In this document: piece after piece, positions 1-7,260 of the stretch
Numbering within the stretch: position 1 is the stretch's first letter
Layout of the letters: every line of letters begins with the position of its first letter
From: Nanobdellota archaeon
GTDB taxonomy: Archaea > Nanobdellota > Nanobdellia > Tiddalikarchaeales > Tiddalikarchaeaceae
Assembly: GCA_016931175.1 (NCBI GenBank)
Contig: JAFGFH010000023.1
Location: 1 to 39,626 of the forward strand
Length of the DNA stretch: 39,626 nucleotides
Reading direction: 5' to 3'
Notes under the pieces: generated by a model
Databases searched by the model: none
Told to the model about the DNA's origin: nothing
What the model saw: only the letters and a program-made list of their open reading frames with translations
Translations under genes and position numbers: made by a program

Positions 1-21
1 AATTAACGAGACTATTCTTTA

Positions 22-990
22 ATGAAGAACGGTTTCAAGGAGTGTCTTCTTGGTTTCAAGCACCAAGTGAGTGAAGCTATTGAATTAGGTAAAGAGATTA
101 GTTTTGACAGCGTTAACAAGGTTTTAATCTGCGGAATGGGAGGCAGCGCTTTGCCAGGAGATTTATTAAACAGCTTGTTTTACCCATTAAACTTTGAATT
201 AGTTATTAATAAGGATTATATTATTCCTGAATTCATTAACGAGAATTATTTATGCTTCTGCATATCTTATTCTGGAAATACTGAAGAAACTATTCAAATG
301 TACAAGGATTTGGTTAAGAAGACTAGCAAAATTGTTGTAATCACGAGCGGCGGAGAAATAGAGAATTTAAGTATGAAGAATAAGACTGCAATGATAAGAG
401 TGCCCAAGGGTTTCCCTCCAAGAATGGCAACGGCTTACATGACGCTTCCCATTATTAACGTGCTCGTTAACTCTAACATTATAAATTATAATCTTAGGCT
501 TGAAATTGCAAAGGCTTCACCTTTTTTGGACTACGCTTACGAGCGCAAGGCTAAACTCTTAGCAAGGAAGTTGAAAGGAGTTACTCCTCTAATTTACACC
601 TCTAAGATGAACGAGATTACAGCGCTTAAGTGGAAGATAGCCTTTAACGAAAATGCTAAAACACCTGCGTTCTGCAACGTCTTCCCTGAATGGAATCATA
701 ACGAGTTAAACGGGTTTAATAACACAAAGACTAAGTTCGCTGCAGTCATGCTAACTGACAAATTAGATGACGAGAGAGTAAAGAAGAGGTTCAGGGTTAC
801 CAGCCGATTGTTGAAAAAGAAAGGTTTAAGAGTTTTGCCAGTTCCTCTTGAAGGAGACAGCAGATTGTCAAAGATATTATTCGGGATATTGTTCGGCGAC
901 TGGGTGAGTTACGAACTCGCACTGTTATACAACGAGGATGCTTTGAACGTTCCAATAATAGAGGTTTTAAAGAAGGATCTAAGAAAGTGA
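22..990 (+). CDS. Bifunctional phosphoglucose/phosphomannose isomerase (SIS domains)
   Basis: A 322-aa cytoplasmic sugar isomerase predicted to interconvert glucose-6-P or mannose-6-P with fructose-6-P. The first SIS domain shows CGMGGSA (residues 37-43) and SYSGNTEET (82-90). The second half carries FPEWNHNEL (221-229), which matches the family's Glu/His catalytic segment. The length matches archaeal PGI/PMI. An in-frame stop at 4-6 limits the start to the ATG at 22. The next gene begins 6 bases after the stop, so the two are probably co-transcribed. The family is clear from motifs; whether it uses glucose, mannose or both cannot be read from sequence. Confidence 0.9.
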   Translation: MKNGFKECLLGFKHQVSEAIELGKEISFDSVNKVLICGMGGSALPGDLLNSLFYPLNFELVINKDYIIPEFINENYLCFCISYSGNTEETIQMYKDLVKKTSKIVVITSGGEIENLSMKNKTAMIRVPKGFPPRMATAYMTLPIINVLVNSNIINYNLRLEIAKASPFLDYAYERKAKLLARKLKGVTPLIYTSKMNEITALKWKIAFNENAKTPAFCNVFPEWNHNELNGFNNTKTKFAAVMLTDKLDDERVKKRFRVTSRLLKKKGLRVLPVPLEGDSRLSKILFGILFGDWVSYELALLYNEDALNVPIIEVLKKDLRK

Positions 991-996
991 ATAATT

Positions 997-1482
997 ATGT
1001 TGAAAATGCACTCTTCAAGTTTTAAAGGGATAAGTTTCGGGATTGTTTCTGGAGTTATAACCACGCTCGGTATGATGGTTGGTTTGGACAGCGGAACACA
1101 GTCCAAGTTTATAGTAATACTTGGAGTGTTAACTATTGCAGTATCTGATGCTTTAAGCGACGCGTTAGGAGTTCACGTATCTGAAGAGTCTGACAAGGAG
1201 AGTGTTAAGAATATTTGGAGGTCAACGATTTCAACCTTTTTGTCTAAATTCGTTTTCGCTTCAAGCTTTATAATACCTTTAATCTTCTTTGATTTACGAA
1301 CAGCTATTCCTTTAAGCATATTTTACGGATTAGTATTAATCGCCAGCATTAGTTATATAATTGCAAAAAGGCAGAAAAAAAGCGCTAAACATGCTGTAAT
1401 TGAACACTTATTGATTGCTGTTATTGTAATAATTATTACTTACTTTGTTGGCAAATATTTCAGTTATCTAAGTCTAATATAA
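997..1482 (+). CDS. VIT1/CCC1-like (TIGR00267/DUF125-type) membrane protein
   Basis: A 161-aa polytopic membrane protein with about five hydrophobic segments. The N-terminal half resembles the VIT family: GIVSGVITTLGMMVGL in the first helix, then SDALSDALGVHVSEES, the acidic stretch that in VIT/CCC1 proteins lies by the metal path. That family moves Fe/Mn, so divalent-metal transport is the best guess. It lacks the large cytosolic metal-binding insert of plant VIT1. It starts 6 bases after the isomerase stop; an ATG at 1006 is an alternative start. No functional link to the isomerase is evident. Confidence 0.65.
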   Translation: MLKMHSSSFKGISFGIVSGVITTLGMMVGLDSGTQSKFIVILGVLTIAVSDALSDALGVHVSEESDKESVKNIWRSTISTFLSKFVFASSFIIPLIFFDLRTAIPLSIFYGLVLIASISYIIAKRQKKSAKHAVIEHLLIAVIVIIITYFVGKYFSYLSLI

Positions 1483-1497
1483 AATAATAAACGTAAG

Positions 1498-1523
1498 CTT
1501 TTTAAATCAATCAATGTTTTTTA
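1498..1523 (+). promoter_or_regulatory. Promoter of the rps13-rps4-rps11-rpoD operon
   Basis: A TATA-like CTTTTTAAAT at 1498-1507 lies about 33 bases before the rps13 ATG. The 20 bases at 1504-1523 (AAATCAATCAATGTTTTTTA) recur with one mismatch at the rpl18e promoter (14067-14086), which suggests shared control of the two ribosomal operons. Confidence 0.7.
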
Positions 1524-1535
1524 TCTTAATCGAAA

Positions 1536-2009
1536 ATGGTAGAACAAAAAACTGACAAAAAAAAGGATTTAAACCTGATTGTGAGAATCTTCAGTACTGA
1601 TATTAGCGGTAAGAAAAGCGCGGGTATTGGATTATGCAAGATTAGGGGTGTTGACAAAGTTTTCAGCAATGCAGTATTAAGTGTTGCGGGAATCCCTAAC
1701 AAGAAGCTTATTGGAGAATTATCAGAAGCTGATGTTAAAAAGATTGAAGATGTTATTAAAAAACCTGAAAGTTTCGGCATACCATCCTACTTATTCAACA
1801 GGAGATTAGACCCTGAAACTGGAGCTGATATGCACATGGTTGGAAGCGACTTAAAGCTTCAGAACGACTTTGATATTAGGCGCATGAGGCGTATACGCTC
1901 TTATAAGGGTTTAAGGCACGGATGGGGATTAAAGGTGCGCGGCCAGAGATTGAAGCACTTCAGAAAAGGCGGTGCCGCTATTGCTAAGAAGAAAAAGGTT
2001 TTGAAGTAA
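1536..2009 (+). CDS. rps13: 30S ribosomal protein S13
   Basis: 157 aa. Archaeal/eukaryotic-type S13, which sits at the head of the small subunit and contacts the large subunit and P-site tRNA. Visible features are the N-terminal LIVRIFSTDISGKKSAGIGL segment, the helix-hairpin-helix, and the basic tail with RRMRRIRSYKGLRHGWGLK and RGQR, close to the family's invariant RG(L/I)RHxxGLxVRGQ pattern. It opens the archaeal alpha operon and the next gene starts one base after its stop. The N-terminal extension relative to bacterial S13 is normal for archaea. Confidence 0.97.
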   Translation: MVEQKTDKKKDLNLIVRIFSTDISGKKSAGIGLCKIRGVDKVFSNAVLSVAGIPNKKLIGELSEADVKKIEDVIKKPESFGIPSYLFNRRLDPETGADMHMVGSDLKLQNDFDIRRMRRIRSYKGLRHGWGLKVRGQRLKHFRKGGAAIAKKKKVLK

Positions 2010-2010
2010 A

Positions 2011-2616
2011 ATGGGAGATATTAAAAAATTAAAGAAGAAGTTTGAAAGGCCTCAAAAGCCTTGGGAGAAGAACAGGATTATTGTTGAAAGAGAACTTATT
2101 AACAAGTACGGTTATAAGAATAAGAAAGAGGTTTGGAGATTCAAAGCACTTCTTAGAGGATTCAGGTCACAAGCTCGTAATATTGTAGCTTCACGTACTA
2201 ACCAGGCAAAGTTTGAAGGAGAGAACCTGCTTAACAGGTTAAGAGTTATGGGATTACTTGACGCGAAGAGCAGTTTTGATGACATTTTAGAGTTAAGCAT
2301 TGATGACATCAGCAAGAGAAGACTTGTTGCTTTAATGGTTGAGAAGGGATTGGCTAGAACATCAAAGCAGGCAAGGCAGTTTATTACTCACAAGCACGTA
2401 ATGGTTGGTGACAGGAAAGTTGCAAGCCCTAATTATATTGTTTTGAAGAATGAAGAGAATAGTATTAAATACGCTGGCAACAGTCCTTACAGTACTAAGA
2501 ATCACCCTTTAATTGAGGATATGAAGAATGTAGGAAATCATGCAGTTGTTAAGGAGAAAAAGGTTGAAGTTGCCGCACTTGTTAAGAAGAAAAAAGAAGA
2601 GGTGAAGGCAGAATGA
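2011..2616 (+). CDS. rps4: 30S ribosomal protein S4
   Basis: 201 aa. Primary 16S rRNA-binding protein. The S4 RNA-binding fold is seen at about residues 105-160 (ARTSKQARQFITHKHVMVGD, then an SPNYIV-type strand). The N-terminus KKKFERPQKPWEKNRI is typical of archaeal S4. The C-terminus is a Lys/Glu-rich tail. It lies one base after rps13 and overlaps rps11 by ATGA (2613-2616), which indicates translational coupling. Confidence 0.96.
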   Translation: MGDIKKLKKKFERPQKPWEKNRIIVERELINKYGYKNKKEVWRFKALLRGFRSQARNIVASRTNQAKFEGENLLNRLRVMGLLDAKSSFDDILELSIDDISKRRLVALMVEKGLARTSKQARQFITHKHVMVGDRKVASPNYIVLKNEENSIKYAGNSPYSTKNHPLIEDMKNVGNHAVVKEKKVEVAALVKKKKEEVKAE

Positions 2617-3011
2617 GTGATAAGAGGCAGAGGTGGGGCATAGCGCATATTTATTCTAGTTATAATAATACTTTAATTCACGTTACTGACACTACTGGTG
2701 CTGAAACTCTTGCTTTCAGGAGCGGAGGCAGAGTAGTTAAGCAGGGCAGGCAGGAGGGAAGCACTAATGCTGCAATGATGATAGCTAAGTCAATAGCAGA
2801 AGAGTTATTAAACAAAGGCGTTAATTCATTAAATATCAGGATAAGAGCTCCTGGCGGGCATAATGGTCCTATGAATCCTGGCAAGGGGGCTCAAGCAGCT
2901 CTCAGAGCGTTGTCAAGAGCAGGTATTAGGATTGGCAACATTGATGAGGTTACTCCTAAACCTCATGACGGGTGCAAGAAGAAGGGAGGAAAGAAGGGTA
3001 AGAGATTATGA
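2613..3011 (+). CDS. rps11: 30S ribosomal protein S11
   Basis: 132 aa. Platform protein of the small subunit near the E site. Recognised by WGIAHIYSSYNNTLIHVTD, the RIRAPGGHNGPMNPGKGAQA loop and the basic C-terminus ending KPHDGCKKKGGKKGKRL. Length is typical for archaea. The ATG lies in an ATGA overlap with rps4, and its own TGA overlaps the rpoD ATG (3008-3011). Confidence 0.97.
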   Translation: MSDKRQRWGIAHIYSSYNNTLIHVTDTTGAETLAFRSGGRVVKQGRQEGSTNAAMMIAKSIAEELLNKGVNSLNIRIRAPGGHNGPMNPGKGAQAALRALSRAGIRIGNIDEVTPKPHDGCKKKGGKKGKRL

Positions 3012-3769
3012 AGGCTGAAGTTTTAAGCAATAAGGATGATAAATTAATCGTTAACATTACTGGTGCTAATTTTGAAACTGTTAACAGTATCAGGAGAAGC
3101 TGTTTGAATAATGTGCCTACAATGGCTGTTGAGGACGTTCAAATCTACAGCAATAACAGTGCTTTATATGATGAAATACTGGCTCACAGGCTTGGTTTGA
3201 TTCCTTTAACTACTGACTTGAAGACTTATGTTAAACAAGCTGATTGCAAGTGCAAAGGTGCTGGGTGCGCGAGGTGCACTGTAGAGTTCGCTTTAGAAGC
3301 TAAAGGTCCTTGCGTTGTTTACAGCAGGGACTTGATTACTAAAGACAAAGCAGTTAAGCCAGTATTTGACGAGATGCCTATTGTTAAATTATTCGAGGGG
3401 CAGGAGATTAAGTTAACTGCAAAGGCCGTGCTTAATACTGGAACGTACCATTCAAAGCATGCTCCTTGCATGGCTTACTACCAATTCTATCCTAATATTA
3501 AAGTTTTGAAGAAGAAGAAAGCACTTGATGATGTCTGCCCAAGAGGCGTCTTCAAAGACGGCGAAGTAACAAAAGAGAGCATGCTTAAATGCAACTTGTG
3601 CGGTGCTTGCACTGAAGCAATGCCTGAAAGTGTTGAGATTAAAACCAGTGATGACAAGATTATGTTAACTGTTGAGAGCTGGGGCCAATTGTCAGCATTG
3701 GACGTTTACAACACTGCAATCAATGACAACATAAGTGATTTAGAAGAGTTTAATAAGCAGTTGAAATAA
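3008..3769 (+). CDS. rpoD: DNA-directed RNA polymerase subunit D (Rpo3)
   Basis: 253 aa. Homologue of bacterial alpha and Rpb3; it assembles with subunit L to nucleate the polymerase. The N-terminal dimerisation domain includes NSIRRSCLNNVP and the HRLGLIPL segment. C80-x-C82-x4-C87-x2-C90 resembles the Rpb3 zinc loop. The inserted ferredoxin-like domain has C177, C195, C198 and C201, enough for one Fe-S cluster. The position that would supply a fifth, CP-type Cys is Met (CTEAMP, M205). It is the last gene of the operon; in most archaea rpl18e would follow, but here a minus-strand gene ends two bases downstream. Confidence 0.95.
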   Translation: MKAEVLSNKDDKLIVNITGANFETVNSIRRSCLNNVPTMAVEDVQIYSNNSALYDEILAHRLGLIPLTTDLKTYVKQADCKCKGAGCARCTVEFALEAKGPCVVYSRDLITKDKAVKPVFDEMPIVKLFEGQEIKLTAKAVLNTGTYHSKHAPCMAYYQFYPNIKVLKKKKALDDVCPRGVFKDGEVTKESMLKCNLCGACTEAMPESVEIKTSDDKIMLTVESWGQLSALDVYNTAINDNISDLEEFNKQLK

Positions 3770-3770
3770 T

Positions 3771-4022
3771 TCACTTCTTTTTTCTGAAAAAAAGATTGTA
3801 TATTATTAATCCCATTAATGCTCCTATTATTCCTCCAAGCACTGCGTATATTATTACTAAAACAGGAAGCAGTGCTATCACGCCAAGTCCAACATCAGGA
3901 GAGTTATTAGGCATCCACACAGTGAATACGAAAACGTTTAAGACTGCAGCTCCAACTATTGCACCAATCACGAGCGCTGCCGCGTTCTTTGCCAATATTT
4001 TCAAGAACTTCTTCCAATCCAT
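3771..4022 (-). CDS. Small two-to-three-helix membrane protein, unknown function
   Basis: 83 aa and not recognised. After a basic/aromatic start (MDWKKFLKILAKN) come hydrophobic segments at about residues 14-35 and 45-78. The second is Gly-rich (VLGGIIGALMGLIIYNLFF) with a KKK end, so the C-terminus is likely cytosolic. It converges on rpoD, with stop codons almost touching. A TATA-like TTTTAAAA lies about 25-30 bases upstream on the minus strand (near 4041-4051). The lack of detectable shadow-ORF features, the promoter and the membrane topology support a real gene. Confidence 0.55.
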   Translation of the reverse strand: MDWKKFLKILAKNAAALVIGAIVGAAVLNVFVFTVWMPNNSPDVGLGVIALLPVLVIIYAVLGGIIGALMGLIIYNLFFRKKK

Positions 4023-4080
4023 GAATTTAATAGATTACCTTAACCTTTTTAAAACAAACTTTTCTAATAATACTTATTCT

Positions 4081-4166
4081 GCGGGGGTGGCAGAGCCTGG
4101 TCAAATGCGCAGGACTTAAGATCCTGTGGGTTAGTCCCTGCGAGGGTTCGAATCCCTTCCCCCGCA
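4081..4166 (+). tRNA. tRNA-Leu(UAA)
   Basis: The acceptor stem GCGGGGG (4081-4087) pairs with CCCCCGC (4159-4165), with discriminator A at 4166. The anticodon arm is CAGGA-CTTAAGA-TCCTG, giving anticodon TAA. There is a long class II variable arm and the T-arm is GAGGG-TTCGAAT-CCCTT. CCA is not encoded and there is no intron. Fragments of its 3' end are repeated downstream at 5057, 5130, 5913 and 7211, as expected for a tRNA used as an integration target. Confidence 0.97.
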
Positions 4167-4168
4167 CT
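4151..4168 (+). repeat. att-like repeat copy 1 (3' end of the intact tRNA-Leu)
   Basis: AATCCCTTCCCCCGCACT at the end of the intact tRNA. Exactly the same 18 bases recur at 5130-5147 and 15 of them at 7211-7225, outside any tRNA. This is the presumed ancestral copy. Confidence 0.75.
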
Positions 4169-4176
4169 CAAATATT

Positions 4177-4968
4177 TTATTTTAATCTTTCTTTTATTAT
4201 TTTAAGAATTTCAGAATCATTGCATTCCAAATTTAATTTATTTTTAACTAAGATTTCATACTTTTTTTGGGTGTATTTCATAAAATCCCATAATATTAGT
4301 ATTGCTTTCTTTACATCTTTCTTTTTAAGGGAAGTTGTTTTAGAACTTAAATAATAGTCCAATTCTTTCTGACTTATTTTTGTTGCAGGTTTCTTCATTA
4401 TATCATAATCATGCAATCCTTGCATCCTAGCTAATAAGGATAATACTGCCCAAGAATTGCCTTCAAGTACATTTAATACATAGAAATATTCTTTTCTCGC
4501 GTATTGTTTTGAAGCAAACAATAAATCTTCTCTAAGCATAATCATTTTCTTCTTAAATTCATCTTTTAAAACTAACCCCTTAGGTGATTTCAATCTCTTG
4601 GATTTATCTTTTAGTTTTCTTAATTGCCCCTTAGAATCCTTAATTATCTTCATAACTTTATCGCTTGGAATTGGCGGACGAATAGGTTCAGGTAATATCT
4701 CTAAATCAATTTTCTTATAATCATCACCAACGAAGACTTTAAAGTCCTCCTCAGATAATGCATATCCAAATTTAATCCTGCCTATTAAAGAAGCTAGTTT
4801 TCTCCAGTTCTTTCTTACACTCTTTAGCTTATTTTTAGTTACAAATACACCTATATCATAATCAGATAATTTGTCATAATCTCCTCTTGCAACAGAGTTA
4901 AAATAAGCACATTCAGTAATCCAAGAAGTATTCAATACATACTCCTCAAATTTTTTCAGCCTTTTCAT
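4177..4968 (-). CDS. Nucleotidyltransferase-fold protein with C-terminal helical domain
   Basis: 263 aa. The N-terminal 100 residues look like a pol-beta-superfamily nucleotidyltransferase: FNSVARGDYDKLSDYDIGVF (residues 23-42) with D36 and D38, and a third acid in KKIDLEIL (D88). The usual GS of the signature is NS here (N24). The rest is helical and Lys-rich, with a substrate-binding-domain look (NVLEGNSWAVLSLLARMQ), as in standalone adenylyltransferases. Targets in this group include antibiotics, tRNA ends and proteins; which applies is unknown. The gene points back at tRNA-Leu and ends 11 bases from it. A copy of its last codons sits at 5075-5129, so it is probably part of an integrated segment. 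Confidence 0.65.
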   Translation of the reverse strand: MKRLKKFEEYVLNTSWITECAYFNSVARGDYDKLSDYDIGVFVTKNKLKSVRKNWRKLASLIGRIKFGYALSEEDFKVFVGDDYKKIDLEILPEPIRPPIPSDKVMKIIKDSKGQLRKLKDKSKRLKSPKGLVLKDEFKKKMIMLREDLLFASKQYARKEYFYVLNVLEGNSWAVLSLLARMQGLHDYDIMKKPATKISQKELDYYLSSKTTSLKKKDVKKAILILWDFMKYTQKKYEILVKNKLNLECNDSEILKIIKERLK

Positions 4969-5056
4969 AAATAAATCACAGAATTAATTAATGATTAATT
5001 ATTTAAATAAATACCTTAAAAATAATCAAAAATGCTAAATAAGATTTAATCCTAAA

Positions 5057-5129
5057 AATCCCTCCCCACACACACTCAAATATTATTTTTTAATCTTTCT
5101 TTTATTATTTTAAGAATCATTGTATTCCA
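5057..5129. pseudogene. Duplicated remnant: degenerate tRNA-Leu 3' end plus tail of the nucleotidyltransferase gene
   Basis: 5057-5082 (AATCCCTCCCC...CACTCAAATATT) is a degraded copy of 4151-4175. It continues into a near copy of 4176-4227, the last codons of the minus-strand nucleotidyltransferase, with an 8-base deletion relative to the intact gene. It is immediately followed by another tRNA 3' end at 5130. There is no start and no complete gene, only a tail, so a second copy of that segment was once present and mostly deleted. Confidence 0.7.
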
Positions 5130-5147
5130 AATCCCTTCCCCCGCACT
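5130..5147 (+). repeat. att-like repeat copy 3 (tRNA-Leu 3' end)
   Basis: AATCCCTTCCCCCGCACT, identical over 18 bases to 4151-4168. The preceding TTCCAA resembles the TTCGA of the T loop. There is no tRNA 5' half nearby. It separates the nucleotidyltransferase segment from the protease segment. Confidence 0.75.
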
Positions 5148-5168
5148 TGTCTCTTATTAGTAGTAACA

Positions 5169-5177
5169 TTTATAAAC
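5169..5177 (+). promoter_or_regulatory. TATA box of the archaemetzincin-like gene
   Basis: TTTATAAAC centred 27 bases before the ATG at 5200, which implies a leaderless message. The same nonamer stands before the rpl35Ae and MoxR genes (36068 and 36380). Confidence 0.6.
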
Positions 5178-5199
5178 AAATTTTTTCCATTTATTTAAT

Positions 5200-5844
5200 A
5201 TGATTGAAGTTTTACTTATGGATGGTACTCAAGATTCACAAGCTGAAAATGCATTAAAAGTAGCTGTAGATGAACTTGCGAAATGTGTTGGTCTTGTAAA
5301 TTTAAAAGGCACTGGTTATAATCCTCAGATGTATAATTTAGTTAAAAGTTTAGAAAGTAAAAGTTATGATTCTCGTAGAAGACAAGTTAATACTGAAGAA
5401 TTAATCTTGAATGCTTATGATAAAACCAAAGCTTTTCCGGGTTTGGTTGTTATTGCTACTGACCAGGATTTGTTCAGTCCGGGTATTAATTGGTGTTTTG
5501 GTACAAGCACTGGATGTTATGAAACTGATAATCTTGGAAGAAGAGTTAATGAAAGAGATTATATCATTGGTTCAAAAAGTAGAATGCAAAGTTTTGGGGA
5601 ATTAGTGTTCTTATTCGCACACGAAATGGGACATAAGTTTGGAGCTGCACCCAGTGGAAGAAGAAATACTGTTGAAAATCTTGGTTCTCACTGCACTAAT
5701 AATAATTGTATTATGCAACAAAATGTTAATTTAAATGAAGCTATTAGATATGCACAAAGACTATATAAAAAATTAGAAAGAGGAGAAATTGATTCACTTT
5801 TCTGTAATCAATGCGGGCAAGATTTAAGAAACAACAATCAGTAA
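5200..5844 (+). CDS. Archaemetzincin-like zinc metalloprotease
   Basis: 214 aa. The zinc site HEMGHKFG (residues 141-148) is followed by HCTNNNCIM (H164, C165, C170, M172) and a CNQC pair (C202, C205). Order and spacing match the archaemetzincin signature, HEXXHXXGXXHC-X4-C-X-M, with a later CXXC that binds a structural zinc. Here the third zinc ligand is displaced: about 15 residues (AAPSGRRNTVENLGS) lie between the Gly and His164 instead of two. There is no signal peptide, so it is cytosolic. It has its own TATA box and lies between tRNA-derived repeats, so it is probably acquired. Substrates of the family are largely unknown. Confidence 0.75.
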   Translation: MIEVLLMDGTQDSQAENALKVAVDELAKCVGLVNLKGTGYNPQMYNLVKSLESKSYDSRRRQVNTEELILNAYDKTKAFPGLVVIATDQDLFSPGINWCFGTSTGCYETDNLGRRVNERDYIIGSKSRMQSFGELVFLFAHEMGHKFGAAPSGRRNTVENLGSHCTNNNCIMQQNVNLNEAIRYAQRLYKKLERGEIDSLFCNQCGQDLRNNNQ

Positions 5845-5867
5845 ATAATACTATAACTAACTCGTAG

Positions 5868-5924
5868 GAAGCATTATATAACCCTGTCTAAACTTAACCT
5901 TTGGTCTAAAGTGCTTCCCCTGCA
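5868..5924 (+). repeat. 57-bp direct repeat, left copy, ending in a degenerate tRNA-Leu 3' end
   Basis: It aligns without gaps to 7169-7225 with about 45 of 57 positions matching. Both begin GAAGCATTATATAACCC, share AACCTTTGGT in the middle and end in tRNA-3'-like TTCCCCTGCA / TTCCCCCGCA. Together the two copies flank the MFS gene. Confidence 0.7.
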
Positions 5925-5957
5925 TAGATTTTTATATTTTAGACTTGTTTTTGAGTT

Positions 5958-7136
5958 ATGGAGTTTGAAAATTTCACGAAGAATTTTTATCTGTATAAAT
6001 TCTTTAAGGATTTCGCATTTATTTATGCTGCTTATGTTATTATGTTTCAGTTAAGAGGATTATCTGTCTTTGAAATATCCTTGCTGCTCGCATTATGGTC
6101 TGGCATAACTGTCTTTTTTGAGGTGCCTTCAGGAGCTCTTGCTGATAAGTGGAATAGAAAATATATGATTAGTTTAAGCATGTTCTTTAAAGCTGTTTGT
6201 TTTATTATATGGATCTTTGCAAACAATTTCTTGACTTTTGCATTGGGTTTTGTCTTTGCTGGTGTTTCAGAAAGTTTCCGCTCAGGAACTGAAGAAGCAT
6301 TATTATATGATACCTTAAAGAGTTATAATAAAGAAAATAAATATAATAAAATTACTGGCAAGGCAAAGTTTTATGAGAAGATAGCTGTGGGTTCTTCAAT
6401 TTTTATTGGTGGTTTTTTGGCATCAATCAGTTTCAACTTAACCACAATATTATCGGTTGTGTTTATGTTAATTGCAATGATTTTTTCATTAAGGTTTAAA
6501 GAAACTAAGAAAAAAACCAGTACTGAAGAAGTAAAATATTTTAAATTAATCAGCGATGCAGTGAAACAATCATTGAAGAATAAGATAGTGTTAAAGGTTT
6601 TATTATTTTATTTAACTATTGCATCAGTGATTGGAATACTCGACGAGTATGATCAATTATATCTTAACTGGATAAATATTCCTATTGCTTTTTTTGGAGT
6701 TTGGGGTTTAACAAGATTAATAGTTGAAGCAATAGGTTCCAGAATATCACATAAAAAATTATTTAATATTAATAGTGAAAATATGATAAGAATACTTGGA
6801 GTATTATCGGGAATTGCTTTAATTATCTCAATCTCTTTTCCTTCAGTATTTATACTCCCTGTTTACATTCTTACATACTTTTTCACAGCAATAAGTGAAG
6901 TATTAATTGAAACAAAACTGCAAAAACAAATACAATCCCAAGTAAGAGCAACAGTTATTTCAATAGCTCACCTGATTGAAAACTTATCTGTAATAATATT
7001 AACATCAGTTTATGGTTTATTATCAACAATAGGAGGATTATATCATGGGTTCTTATTCTTTGCAATAATAATAATCAGTTATCCTATAATTACTCTATTC
7101 ATAAGAAAAGAAGCCAAAACAATTAAAACTGCTTAA
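5958..7136 (+). CDS. MFS transporter, probable drug/solute exporter
   Basis: 392 aa with about 12 membrane helices. Loop 2-3 carries GALADKWNRK (around residues 64-73), the MFS motif A (G-x-L-a-D-r-x-G-R-k). Charged central loop KETKKKTSTEEVKYF separates the two six-helix halves. The overall pattern resembles the drug-efflux branch of MFS; substrate is unknown. The TATA-like TTTTTATATTTT lies about 25 bases before the ATG. The gene sits exactly between the two 57-bp repeats, consistent with being a cassette-like insertion. Codon use is more A/T-ending than in the ribosomal operons. Confidence 0.85.
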   Translation: MEFENFTKNFYLYKFFKDFAFIYAAYVIMFQLRGLSVFEISLLLALWSGITVFFEVPSGALADKWNRKYMISLSMFFKAVCFIIWIFANNFLTFALGFVFAGVSESFRSGTEEALLYDTLKSYNKENKYNKITGKAKFYEKIAVGSSIFIGGFLASISFNLTTILSVVFMLIAMIFSLRFKETKKKTSTEEVKYFKLISDAVKQSLKNKIVLKVLLFYLTIASVIGILDEYDQLYLNWINIPIAFFGVWGLTRLIVEAIGSRISHKKLFNINSENMIRILGVLSGIALIISISFPSVFILPVYILTYFFTAISEVLIETKLQKQIQSQVRATVISIAHLIENLSVIILTSVYGLLSTIGGLYHGFLFFAIIIISYPIITLFIRKEAKTIKTA

Positions 7137-7168
7137 ATTATTAATATATTCTAATACTGACAGCACAA

Positions 7169-7225
7169 GAAGCATTATATAACCCGTCCTAAACCCAACC
7201 TTTGGTTAATATCCCTTCCCCCGCA
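7169..7225 (+). repeat. 57-bp direct repeat, right copy, ending in a tRNA-Leu 3' end
   Basis: Pairs with 5868-5924. The last 15 bases ATCCCTTCCCCCGCA (7211-7225) are identical to the tRNA-Leu 3' end, and the preceding GGTTAAT resembles the tRNA T-loop GGTTCGA. It is the most distal tRNA-derived copy, so it marks the likely outer edge of the island. Confidence 0.75.
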
Positions 7226-7260
7226 ACAGTTTTTTATTTAAAGAATAGTTAGAATATTTT

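Noticed and set aside
3796-4119. Plus-strand open frame of 107 codons
   Set aside because: It runs through the start of tRNA-Leu and is antisense to the small membrane protein; Thr/Ser/Pro-rich antisense-type composition.
5130-7225. Additional tRNA genes at the tRNA-like repeats
   Set aside because: Only the 3' ends are present; no 5' acceptor strand, D-arm or anticodon arm lies upstream.
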